Under the pieces are notes generated by a model, which was not told where the DNA came from, did not search any database, and saw only the letters and a list, made by a program, of their open reading frames with translations. A stretch of 64,000 nt of DNA from HGM04593 sp045661225 (GTDB lineage Bacteria; Bacteroidota; Bacteroidia; Bacteroidales; Bacteroidaceae). The DNA lies in assembly GCA_045661225.1 (NCBI GenBank), contig JAZRFF010000038.1, forward strand, positions 37,843 to 101,842. The letters are read 5' to 3'. This document shows, piece by piece, positions 17,850 through 25,142 of this stretch. The position numbers and the translations under genes are program-made. How positions within the stretch are numbered: the stretch's first letter is position 1; each line of letters starts with the position of its first letter.

Positions 17850-18494
17850 ATGGCAAATAAATCGGAATTACTGCTTGCAGCAGAACTGCTGAAAATTAAG
17901 GCTGTCAAATTACAGCCCGAGCAACCCTTTACCTGGGCATCAGGCTGGAAGTCACCCTTTTACTGCGACAACCGCAAGACACTATCGTTCCCCGCATTGC
18001 GCACACGCGTGAAATTAGGACTTGCAAACCTCATTCTCGAAGAGTTCCCCGAAGCCGACACCGTTGCCGGCGTAGCTACAGGCGCCATTGCACAAGGTGC
18101 ACTCGTTGCCGAGGAGCTTGGCAAGCCCTTCATCTATGTACGTTCATCGGCTAAAGACCACGGCCTTGGCAACCTGATCGAAGGAGACGTTCAGCCCGGA
18201 GCAAAGGTTGTAGTAGTCGAGGACCTTGTATCGACAGGACTAAGCAGCTTGCGCGCCGTTGAAGCACTGCGCGCAGCAGGAGTAGAAGTTGTAGGTATGG
18301 TAGCATCGTTCACATACGGTTTCGACGTTGCAGCCGAGGCTTTCGCAAAAGCAAATGTTAAACTGCTTACACTCACAAACTACGGAGCCGTTGTTGAGGC
18401 TGCGAAAGAGATTGGCTACATAAGCGAGGAGGTAATGCCCACACTGCAAGAGTGGAGAGCAAACCCGTCAGAGTGGAGAAACGACCTCAAGTAA
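17850..18494 (+). CDS. pyrE: Orotate phosphoribosyltransferase
   Basis: Transfers phosphoribose from PRPP to orotate, giving OMP in pyrimidine synthesis. It has 214 residues from the ATG at 17850; an upstream in-frame TTG adds three residues and is less likely. FTWASGWKSPFYCDNRKTLS (orotate site), AGVATGAIAQGALVAEELGK and the PRPP loop VVVVEDLVSTGLSSL are all intact. The SRPBCC gene follows after four bases, so the two are probably co-transcribed. Confidence 0.96.
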   Translation: MANKSELLLAAELLKIKAVKLQPEQPFTWASGWKSPFYCDNRKTLSFPALRTRVKLGLANLILEEFPEADTVAGVATGAIAQGALVAEELGKPFIYVRSSAKDHGLGNLIEGDVQPGAKVVVVEDLVSTGLSSLRAVEALRAAGVEVVGMVASFTYGFDVAAEAFAKANVKLLTLTNYGAVVEAAKEIGYISEEVMPTLQEWRANPSEWRNDLK

Positions 18495-18498
18495 CACT

Positions 18499-18909
18499 AT
18501 GGCCCAATACGAAAGCAGCGTAAAGTGCATACCTTTCCCACAGGAAAGAGTGTACGCAAAACTCGAGGACCTGAACAACCTCGAGAGCCTCAAAGGGCGT
18601 CTCCCCGAGGACAAGATAAAGGACCTCACCTACAGTCGCGACGAGGCAAGCGTCAGCGTACCCACGCTGGGCACTGTCAGCATAAAGGTTGTTGAGCGCG
18701 AGGTCCCCAAGTGCATAAAGTTCGAAGCCGTTGGTTCACCCATACCGGCCAATATGTGGATACAAGTTATCCCCGACGGCCCCGAAGCATCAAAGATGCG
18801 CGTCGTAGTAAAGGCCGACATCAACTTTATGTTCAAGGCAATGATAGAAAAGCCCTTGAAAGAAGGGTTGGAGAAAGTTGCCGAGGCACTATCGCTCATT
18901 CAGTACTGA
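18499..18909 (+). CDS. SRPBCC-fold (START/Bet v1-like) protein
   Basis: A 136-residue soluble protein with the beta-helix pattern of the SRPBCC ligand-binding fold: an N-terminal strand (SSVKCIPFPQERVYAKLEDL), a run of strands through VSVPTLGTVSIKVVERE and MRVVVKADINFMFKAM, and a long C-terminal helix (LKEGLEKVAEALSLIQY). Such proteins bind small hydrophobic ligands, but the ligand is unknown. It follows pyrE directly, an order I recall from other Bacteroidales. A terminator follows. Confidence 0.8.
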   Translation: MAQYESSVKCIPFPQERVYAKLEDLNNLESLKGRLPEDKIKDLTYSRDEASVSVPTLGTVSIKVVEREVPKCIKFEAVGSPIPANMWIQVIPDGPEASKMRVVVKADINFMFKAMIEKPLKEGLEKVAEALSLIQY

Positions 18910-18956
18910 CCCACCGACAAGAGAGGTTACACAAACCCTCGCCGTTAAAAAAAACA

Positions 18957-19004
18957 AACGCAGCGATGCAGAGGCAATAAAGCTCCGCGCGCTGCGTTCT
19001 TTTT
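18957..19004 (+). terminator. Terminator after pyrE-SRPBCC
   Basis: A 9-bp stem (18957-18965 with 18990-18998) is followed by a T-rich run. It lies between the SRPBCC stop and the next start. Confidence 0.7.
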
Positions 19005-19017
19005 CAAAAACCCACCG

Positions 19018-19530
19018 ATGAAAAGAGCAATTACCACACTTTTCACAGCCACACTGCTGATACTCGCATCGTGCTACGAAAGCCCCTTCTCGTCGTACCC
19101 CGTACACTTTGTGTTCGACTCAACCGTGTCGCCCTACAACCAAGCGCTTACACCCGGGCAGTACATCTGCGTACGCAGTGGCAGCAACATCGGGCAGTAC
19201 CGCCTCATAGACGCCCTGGGCAAGGAATACACAATGAACATTCCGCAAATACAAATGCACAACCCATTCCTTTACGGCCTTGGCGGACTCATCATAGGCA
19301 CCCCCAATGCGTGCGACAACAACCTATGGGCATTCGACTGGGCCTGTCCAAATTGCGACCGCGCACGCCACCGCATAGAGATAGACCGAGTTATGGGACA
19401 CGCCACTTGCCCCAACTGCGGGGTAAAGTTCGACCTCAACAGCGGAGGAATAGCCATTGAAGGAGCGTCACGCCCACTATGGCAATACAAGATTTTTGGA
19501 GCGCCCAACAGCCTTGTCATTCAAAATTAG
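19018..19530 (+). CDS. Rieske-like lipoprotein with four-cysteine site
   Basis: A 170-residue lipoprotein: the signal peptide ends at LLILASCYES, lipid-anchored Cys19. The C-terminal third reads like a Rieske domain (CPNCGVKFDLNSGG, then a SRPLWQYKI ending), but the ligands are C110-x2-C113 and C131-x2-C134 instead of CxH...CxxH. A [2Fe-2S] Rieske centre is thus unlikely; zinc or a rubredoxin-type iron is more plausible. Similar proteins are sometimes annotated as nitrite-reductase ferredoxin subunits. The role is unknown. It starts just after the preceding terminator and ends before the tRNA-Leu promoter. Confidence 0.7.
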   Translation: MKRAITTLFTATLLILASCYESPFSSYPVHFVFDSTVSPYNQALTPGQYICVRSGSNIGQYRLIDALGKEYTMNIPQIQMHNPFLYGLGGLIIGTPNACDNNLWAFDWACPNCDRARHRIEIDRVMGHATCPNCGVKFDLNSGGIAIEGASRPLWQYKIFGAPNSLVIQN

Positions 19531-19539
19531 ACACAAACC

Positions 19540-19570
19540 TTTGTTTTTTAGGCAAATTATCCTATCTTTG
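19540..19570 (+). promoter_or_regulatory. Promoter of tRNA-Leu
   Basis: TTTG (19540-19543), 19 bases, then TATCTTTG (19563-19570): an exact match to the Bacteroidetes -33/-7 consensus. It starts transcription about 40 bases before the mature tRNA. Confidence 0.78.
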
Positions 19571-19616
19571 CACCGCTGTTACGCAAGAGCCCTTGCAGCA
19601 ACAGCAATATAAGGTC

Positions 19617-19702
19617 GCTCGAATGGTGGAATCGGTAGACACGAAGGACTTAAAATCCTTTGGCATTTAAACGCCGTGCGGGTTCAAGTCCCGCTTCGAG
19701 TA
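19617..19702 (+). tRNA. tRNA-Leu (UAA)
   Basis: An 86-base cloverleaf with the long variable arm of a class II tRNA. The acceptor stem pairs GCTCGAA (19617-19623) with TTCGAGT (19695-19701), including a G-U at the first pair. The anticodon stem AAGGA/TCCTT holds loop CTTAAAA with anticodon TAA. The T arm GCGGGTTCAAGTCCCGC is perfect. The CCA end is not encoded. It has its own promoter and terminator. Confidence 0.96.
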
Positions 19703-19709
19703 CTGGGTT

Positions 19710-19750
19710 AATCTCTTGAAAATCGTTGATTTGCAAGAGATTTTCTTTTT
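19710..19750 (+). terminator. Terminator of tRNA-Leu
   Basis: A 9-bp stem (19710-19718 with 19734-19742) is followed by TTTTCTTTTT, eight bases after the tRNA. Confidence 0.85.
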
Positions 19751-19923
19751 ATTCAAACGTCTTTCGTCAATCTTGGAAAACTGCGATATATGGTAAGTTG
19801 AAACGTTAGAAAAATATATAACAAAGTGGTAAAAACTTCCTTTTTATCATTTGTTTCATAGCCAAAGCAACCACCTTTGTAATGCAGGAGTCGCTGCGAG
19901 AGATATTTAACAGTACCAATTAG

Positions 19924-19953
19924 AATGCTAATCACTTTCAGGTGGTTAGCATT
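19924..19953. terminator. Hairpin of uncertain role
   Basis: A 12-bp stem with a six-base loop, weakly T-rich on either side. It is an orphan, since no gene clearly ends here on either strand. Confidence 0.4.
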
Positions 19954-20024
19954 TAATTTCCATTGTCGTCAAGCAAAATATTCCATTATTTTTATAATAT
20001 TTAGTACATATCAAAATTAATACA

Positions 20025-20032
20025 TACATTTG
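20025..20032 (+). promoter_or_regulatory. Likely -7 element of the DUF3472 gene
   Basis: TACATTTG matches TAnnTTTG exactly, 65 bases before the start codon. A TTAG near 20001 is a poor -33 candidate. Confidence 0.5.
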
Positions 20033-20096
20033 CAGTATACATATATTGTACCTTGCGAGTATTTATTTGAATATTTATTTCTAAAATAGTTCACAT

Positions 20097-21377
20097 ATGA
20101 AAAAGAGAGGATTCTTAAATTTAGTTTTTTGGGCAGCTGCGTTTCTTATGGCATTGCCGGCATTTGCTCAGAATGAGAATGAGACTGTTGTCACCCTGGC
20201 GGGTAACGCCTATACAACCGCAAATGGCAAGGCATATATTGACGAGGGCAGTTGCGCAATACACAACTGGAACGACAAGGAGTCGGTAATAAGTTACTAT
20301 TTCAAGGCCGAGAAGAGTGGCAAGATGAAGGTTGCGCTCAAGGCAAAGGGTAATTCACGCATTGAGGTTTCGTTGCTTGGCAAAAAAAAGAAGGTTACCA
20401 TAAACAGCGATGAACTGACACGTGTAGAGCTTGGCACATTCAAGGTAAAGAAGCCGGGATATATTAAGATGGATATCCGTGGCTTGAAGATAAACAAAGG
20501 AGATGACTTCGGCAATGTAGCAGCAGTCCTTGTCAGCGGCGAGGTGAATCCCGTTGTTTGCGTTGCCCCCGGATTCAGCACACACTTCGGACGCCGTGGT
20601 CCATCGGTACACCTTGGCTACAGTCTTCCTAAGGAGGATATCGAGTGGTTCTATAACGAAGTTATCGTGCCCGAGGAGGGTGATATCCCAAGCAGCTACT
20701 ATATGGCCTGCGGATTCGGTCAGGGTTATTTCGGTATGCAGAACAATACCCCCCACAAGAGAAGAGTGCTTTTCTCGGTATGGAGCCCATACGAGACCGA
20801 CAACCCTGCCGAAATTCCTGAGTCAAAGCGCGTAACACTCCTGAAGAAGGGCGAAGGCGTGACTGTAAAGGACTTTGGCAACGAAGGTTCAGGCGGGCAG
20901 AGCTTTATGCACTACGACTGGAAACCGGGAGAGCGTTGCCGTTTCCTTATGGGCGTAAAGCCCGACGGTCAGGGCAACACTGTGTACACAGCCTATTTCT
21001 TCGACAACAACAAGGGCAAATGGGTGCTTGTAGCATCATTCCGCCGTCCGGAGATAACCACCTGGTACACTGGTGCACACTCGTTCCTGGAGAACTTCAA
21101 CCCCGTTATGGGCTATATTAACAGAACCGCATACTACACTAACCAGTGGGCACGCACCACCGATGGCCGTTGGTTGCCTGTAACAAAGGCACGTTTCACT
21201 TGCGACACAACCGGACACGAGAGAATGCGTCTCGACTATACAGGCGGTGCTGACGGTGACAAGTTCTTCCTTTCAATGGGAGGTTTCTTTGACAAAGAGA
21301 TGAATTCGGGCACCTATTTTGAACGTACGGGCAACACTACAGAAGCTCCGGACATTGACTTCTCGACATTAGAGTAA
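20097..21377 (+). CDS. DUF3472 secreted protein with N-terminal DUF5077-like domain
   Basis: A 426-residue exported protein with a signal peptide (FWAAAFLMALPAFAQ). Residues about 30-160 form a beta-rich domain like DUF5077 (GNAYTTANGKAYIDEGSCAI, KPGYIKMDIRGLKINKGDDF). The rest matches DUF3472 as I recall it: STHFGRRGPSVHLGYSLP, YYMACGFGQGYFGMQNN, GVKPDGQGNTVYTAYFF and WLPVTKARFTCD. It is often found near carbohydrate-active genes, but no enzyme activity is known and no lectin motif is certain. It stands alone between its own promoter and a strong terminator. Confidence 0.85.
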   Translation: MKKRGFLNLVFWAAAFLMALPAFAQNENETVVTLAGNAYTTANGKAYIDEGSCAIHNWNDKESVISYYFKAEKSGKMKVALKAKGNSRIEVSLLGKKKKVTINSDELTRVELGTFKVKKPGYIKMDIRGLKINKGDDFGNVAAVLVSGEVNPVVCVAPGFSTHFGRRGPSVHLGYSLPKEDIEWFYNEVIVPEEGDIPSSYYMACGFGQGYFGMQNNTPHKRRVLFSVWSPYETDNPAEIPESKRVTLLKKGEGVTVKDFGNEGSGGQSFMHYDWKPGERCRFLMGVKPDGQGNTVYTAYFFDNNKGKWVLVASFRRPEITTWYTGAHSFLENFNPVMGYINRTAYYTNQWARTTDGRWLPVTKARFTCDTTGHERMRLDYTGGADGDKFFLSMGGFFDKEMNSGTYFERTGNTTEAPDIDFSTLE

Positions 21378-21407
21378 GCAGAGTCCGAGTACCGTTTCGG
21401 ATATTTC

Positions 21408-21447
21408 AATAAAGCGCTAATTACTTGCGAGTAATTAGCGCTTTATT
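21408..21447 (+). terminator. Strong terminator after the DUF3472 gene
   Basis: A perfect 18-bp stem (21408-21425 with 21430-21447) and a TGCG loop. It is symmetric enough to work on both strands. Confidence 0.85.
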
Positions 21448-21708
21448 TGTCATTTTATCAATCGTTGCCAACTAAACGTCGGGCAAGTTTCCATTGATTA
21501 TTGGAAACCAGTACGGCTGCATCAGCCACAATATTCTGTGGCACATAACGACAATGAAATTTCCTGACATATCGGACTCGCCGTCAATTTCCGCGGAAAC
21601 GATGCAAAATCCGCTATTTGCAATATTGCCCGCGTCTGTATAAAAGGGGACAACAAATCGGCATTATGATATTTACCGAGAGTTTTGCCGCTCTTTCGGC
21701 ACACAACC

Positions 21709-21745
21709 CGGGCTGAACACAAAATTGCGCTCCAGCCCGTTTTTT
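21709..21745 (+). terminator. Orphan terminator-like hairpin
   Basis: A 7-bp GC-rich stem (CGGGCTG 21709-21715 with CAGCCCG 21733-21739) is followed by TTTTTT. No gene ends just upstream on the plus strand. Confidence 0.55.
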
Positions 21746-21907
21746 ACCCAATGACACCCGATTCTTGTTTCAATGACAGCTTGCTTTATGGTGGTATTAT
21801 TGATATTTGTAAAAATGTTAACCTGTATGAAAAAAAGTTAAGCAGGGGTGTACATTATAATAAAAGTACCGGAAATAACTACATTACTAATTTAACACAT
21901 TTAATTT

Positions 21908-23374
21908 ATGTTTTTACTTATTATTGCTTCACTGATTTACTTCTTAGGATTCAAGAAGTATTACATCTGCATCAAAGACGTATCAGCAGCGAACCGCGAA
22001 GAGTTGACAAAGGTGCTTAAACACGAGTTGGCGCTGGCACTGAGCGAGATTACACGCATCTACACCTATCAGCCTTACGACCTGTTTGTGGGAACATTCC
22101 TTGAGACATTCGTTGTAAAGAGAAAAATCGCAAAAACCGGCGCCGAAGTATCGATGTTTATGCGATGGGCTTGGAAGAAGTGTAAAGAAGGTCCGCGCAA
22201 CGAGTCGGAGCCTCTGCCCGTAAAGGACCCCGATGGCGCGAACGAGGAGGCTTGGGCTTATATTAACGAGATTGAGAGCCTGGGCGTTGTTAATGAGAAT
22301 AACGAACTTGAGCTCAAGTTTACTTCGGCCGAGGACGCTCTCAAGGTCGACGAGATGCTCGACAAAATTGAGATGTGTGCCGACAACCCCATTGAGGAGA
22401 GTTTATATGCAAAGATTCTCTATTTCAGATATATGGTAAGCTGGTCTCTCAAAAGACACTGGACCCACTCTTGGATGCTTATCGGCGGTGCAATATTGTC
22501 AGTTTTCATCTTCTCATATTGCAATTCCGACAGCGTTGGACGCGTATCGGGAGCTGAATACAACCTCGAGGCAGCCGAAAATTGGGAAGAGGCCGACACT
22601 ACATTTGCGGAGTTCCCTAAGGAAATTACATATTACAACAATATTAAAGACCCCAAGCAAACTAAGTCAGACGTTCTGTGCAGATTGTATGACCACTATG
22701 AGTACGAGAAGGGCAACTACGAATACTACAAGACTAAGGCTGACACCACAACTGACAAATCTATAAAAAAAGAGAGCTTGGAAATAGCCGAGGAGTACCA
22801 AGAGAAAGTTGAAGAAGCATTAGAGGAGTACAACGAAGTTAACGAGATGGACTTCGATGATTTCCAGGACTATTACGTCGATATACTTGAAGACAGACTT
22901 GATGCTGCTCAAGGCAACGCTTTCTTCTTCTGGCTATTCTTCTTTGCACTCATTATAATGATACCGCTGTACATTATGGCATCTTACCAGTATGGCTACA
23001 TCATCGACAAGTACGAAAAAGAGACCAATGTCCTTAACAAAATCAAGAAAAGCGGATTCGCACTTGCAGCAGGACTATTCGGTGCAGGCCTTGCGATGCA
23101 GTTCTTCCCCTCGACAAGAGTCAAGACCTATTGGAGCGACGGTAGCACAAGTACTCACACCGAAGAGAACCCGGCAAACTTCATCATTATGGCACTCAAG
23201 ATTGGCTTGTTCATTGCAGCGGCATTCGTTGTATGCTTTGTATCTTGTTTCCTTATGGCCTATCTCACAATTACAGGTTTGTACCGAAACTACAACTGGA
23301 AGGCAATGTACAACAAGACCCAGGAGAAGATTAACGAGGCATCGGAGATGATTAAAGAGAAGAGAAAAAAATAA
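21908..23374 (+). CDS. Multi-pass membrane protein of unknown function
   Basis: I do not recognise a family in this 488-residue protein. It opens with a hydrophobic segment (MFLLIIASLIYFLGF). A soluble helical part follows to about residue 185, then a membrane segment (WMLIGGAILSVFIFSY). A very acidic, Tyr-rich region spans about 205-335 (EYQEKVEEALEEYNEVNEMD). Then come three hydrophobic stretches: FFFWLFFFALIIMIPLYIMA, a Gly/Ala-rich one, and LKIGLFIAAAFVVCFVSCFL. It ends in a Lys-rich coil. A hairpin follows, and an unknown lipoprotein gene lies 420 bases downstream. Confidence 0.75.
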   Translation: MFLLIIASLIYFLGFKKYYICIKDVSAANREELTKVLKHELALALSEITRIYTYQPYDLFVGTFLETFVVKRKIAKTGAEVSMFMRWAWKKCKEGPRNESEPLPVKDPDGANEEAWAYINEIESLGVVNENNELELKFTSAEDALKVDEMLDKIEMCADNPIEESLYAKILYFRYMVSWSLKRHWTHSWMLIGGAILSVFIFSYCNSDSVGRVSGAEYNLEAAENWEEADTTFAEFPKEITYYNNIKDPKQTKSDVLCRLYDHYEYEKGNYEYYKTKADTTTDKSIKKESLEIAEEYQEKVEEALEEYNEVNEMDFDDFQDYYVDILEDRLDAAQGNAFFFWLFFFALIIMIPLYIMASYQYGYIIDKYEKETNVLNKIKKSGFALAAGLFGAGLAMQFFPSTRVKTYWSDGSTSTHTEENPANFIIMALKIGLFIAAAFVVCFVSCFLMAYLTITGLYRNYNWKAMYNKTQEKINEASEMIKEKRKK

Positions 23375-23794
23375 AGTATTACTTTAATGGATTTTATAGC
23401 AGCCTGCCGCACGGTGGGCTGCTATTCTTATACCCTTCCTTGAAAGAGAAGCGGCACAACACCCCAAAGCCCATAACAATCTTTAATCACGTACAAACAC
23501 GTTTTATAACAGAAGACACAAACGAGATATCACTGTTAACAAAATTTAACGCACGCGTAAGAAACAAACAATTTACTAATAGTTAATTTTACAAAAAATA
23601 TTTTCTTATTCACCAACTTATTTGTGCGCAAAATAATACTTATTGCATCAGCCGCAGCACAGGCAACAGCCGAAGGCAAAGAAAAGCAGCCTCTTCGGCA
23701 GCACAGGATACGCAATTTCGGGAACGTTCAACCGATTGTTCAAGGCTTTCGGCGGTTTATAAAAAAGCAAATATAACATAACAATACAATTATT
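23375..23794. other. Intergenic stretch with possible gene remnant
   Basis: After the hairpin at 23397-23424 this 420-base stretch has no full gene. At about 23640-23764 one plus frame encodes a Gln/Lys-rich run followed by SSLFGSTGYAISGTFNRLFK and a stop. That looks like a genuine protein C-terminus without a start, perhaps a decayed gene. A GTG-started 50-codon frame overlaps it (about 23622-23774) and is no more convincing. Confidence 0.4.
23397..23424 (+). terminator. Hairpin after the membrane-protein gene
   Basis: TAGCAGCC (23397-23404) pairs with GGCTGCTA (23417-23424). The T-run after it is weak, so it may be an imperfect terminator. Confidence 0.5.
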
Positions 23795-24694
23795 ATGAAA
23801 AAATTATTTTTTACAGCAATTGCAACCACCCTGCTTGCAGGGTGCAGTGGCGGGAGTGAAACCACCTATATTCAAAAAGCAGTAGAGGTCTTGCAGCTAT
23901 CAGTCGAAGAGGAGAAGAGTACAGAAACAGCCGATTGGGAAAAAGCCGCACAAGAAGCCGAATACGACAAAATAGCATTGGAGGCAAAGGCAGAATTAGA
24001 AAAAGCCGCACAGGAAGCAGAAGCGGAATCAGAAAAAGCCACACAAGAGGCAGAGGTTGAATTAAAAAAAGAACCCGAAGGACTCGAGGAGGGTGGCTCG
24101 CAGCAACAAGCACAGAACAAAAGTTATTCAACATACGAAGAAGCTTGTAAAAACAACGATTTTGAAGCTGCACGCAACAAACTGGGAGAGCTATATGCAG
24201 AATACATAAAAGCAAAAAGCAACGAATTTATGCTGGACTATGGAACAACATACAGTCGCGAATTTACCGCAGCAAAAAACAATTATTACAAAGCTTTCGA
24301 CTATATTTACAACGCCGAAGCACGTTATTTAGTTGTAGAAAAAGCCGATGAGAGTACTGTAGACAAAATGATGTTGATTTTGCAGGAAATACCCATTCTT
24401 GGCACAAAAGCTCCCGAGGGTAGAGATTATTATTCTAGAATTAAATACGATTATAAAGAATATATAGAATGGGTAAGCCACTACAATAGATTGTGTGACA
24501 AAATAATGACACTGGCCATAGATCTCAAGAACAAGCCCCTTGCCACAGCTATCTTAATGCAATACCAAGACAACATTGATTTTAAGGAAGACAAGGTTGA
24601 CGACAACTATAAAATTGTAAAATACGTCCGAACCGACTACGAGGCAGCAAAGGCAAAATACAAAGAGGCTGTCGAGTTGGGATTCTTTGAATAA
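23795..24694 (+). CDS. Glu/Ala-rich lipoprotein of unknown function
   Basis: A 299-residue lipoprotein: the signal peptide MKKLFFTAIATTLLAGCSGG gives lipid-anchored Cys17. Residues about 45-100 are imperfect repeats built on EKAAQEAE/EAKAELEKA, a probable single-helix or coiled-coil stalk. The C-terminal two thirds (YEEACKNNDFEAARNKLGEL, YKAFDYIYNAEARYLV, DYEAAKAKYKEAVELGF) are helical and Tyr-rich and may be TPR-like. I recognise no named family. It is 420 bases after the unknown membrane protein and ends in a strong terminator; a functional link to that gene is only a guess. Confidence 0.75.
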   Translation: MKKLFFTAIATTLLAGCSGGSETTYIQKAVEVLQLSVEEEKSTETADWEKAAQEAEYDKIALEAKAELEKAAQEAEAESEKATQEAEVELKKEPEGLEEGGSQQQAQNKSYSTYEEACKNNDFEAARNKLGELYAEYIKAKSNEFMLDYGTTYSREFTAAKNNYYKAFDYIYNAEARYLVVEKADESTVDKMMLILQEIPILGTKAPEGRDYYSRIKYDYKEYIEWVSHYNRLCDKIMTLAIDLKNKPLATAILMQYQDNIDFKEDKVDDNYKIVKYVRTDYEAAKAKYKEAVELGFFE

Positions 24695-24716
24695 TACACA
24701 AAAGAATACTTTAACC

Positions 24717-24749
24717 AAAGGCAGAGTGGCGCGCCACTCTGCCTTTTTT
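24717..24749 (+). terminator. Strong terminator after the lipoprotein gene
   Basis: A perfect 30-base palindrome (24717-24746) is followed by a T-run. Confidence 0.85.
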
Positions 24750-25091
24750 AATATTTATCAGTTCAAAACCAGCTCGGTCACTCTATTGGAAAGGGAATAT
24801 ATATATCAGGAAATTATCGTCCCCAAAAGGGTGTACAAATGGATAGCATAAGGCACGCAAGTTTATATATCTCGGCAGCGGGCTTAAAACGCAATGGAAA
24901 GGATATAAGCACAAAGAAGTGACCAACACTGCAACGGCCACAGACAAGGGCCGGAACGCCTTTTTACGCACCTTAGGCGAGCTGTGAATGAATGAATGAG
25001 CGACCGACCGGCAGACACACCCGCGCCGTCTATCGCAATTGCATTAACACAGCACACTTAATCGGCACAGTACGGAATATATATAAATGAC

Positions 25092-25122
25092 AAAAGAGAG
25101 CAACGTCACGTTGCTCTCTTTT
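25092..25122 (-). terminator. Terminator of the Ig-like secreted protein gene
   Basis: 15-bp arms (25092-25106 and 25108-25122) around a single base, 20 bases past the stop of the minus-strand gene. T-rich on both sides. Confidence 0.8.
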
Positions 25123-25142
25123 GCTATTTAATGGTCTTGTTC

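Larger units (their letters stand above)
19751..20096. other. Intergenic stretch after tRNA-Leu
   Basis: About 345 bases, A/T-rich, with no convincing gene. It holds a 12-bp inverted repeat (19924-19935 with 19942-19953, one G-T pair) and the -7 element of the DUF3472 gene. A 60-codon minus-strand open frame here lacks any family pattern and is not called. Confidence 0.6.
21378..21907. other. Intergenic stretch with two hairpin terminators
   Basis: This 530-base stretch holds the DUF3472 terminator (21408-21447) and a second terminator-like hairpin (21709-21745) with no gene assigned to it. I find no supported protein gene between. The second hairpin could end a small RNA or a lost gene. Confidence 0.6.
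24695..25142. other. Intergenic stretch between convergent genes
   Basis: A terminator lies at each end (24717-24749 plus, 25092-25122 minus). The roughly 340 bases between show no supported gene; a 27-codon plus frame at 24839 has no backing. Confidence 0.6.

Noticed and set aside
19753..19935. 60-codon minus-strand frame after tRNA-Leu
   Set aside because: No start context, no recognisable motif, and it overlaps a hairpin. It could be a remnant but nothing supports it.
19617..25142. Integrative island at the tRNA-Leu gene
   Set aside because: There is no integrase, and I found no second copy of the tRNA 3' end in the window. The tRNA has its own terminator directly behind it.
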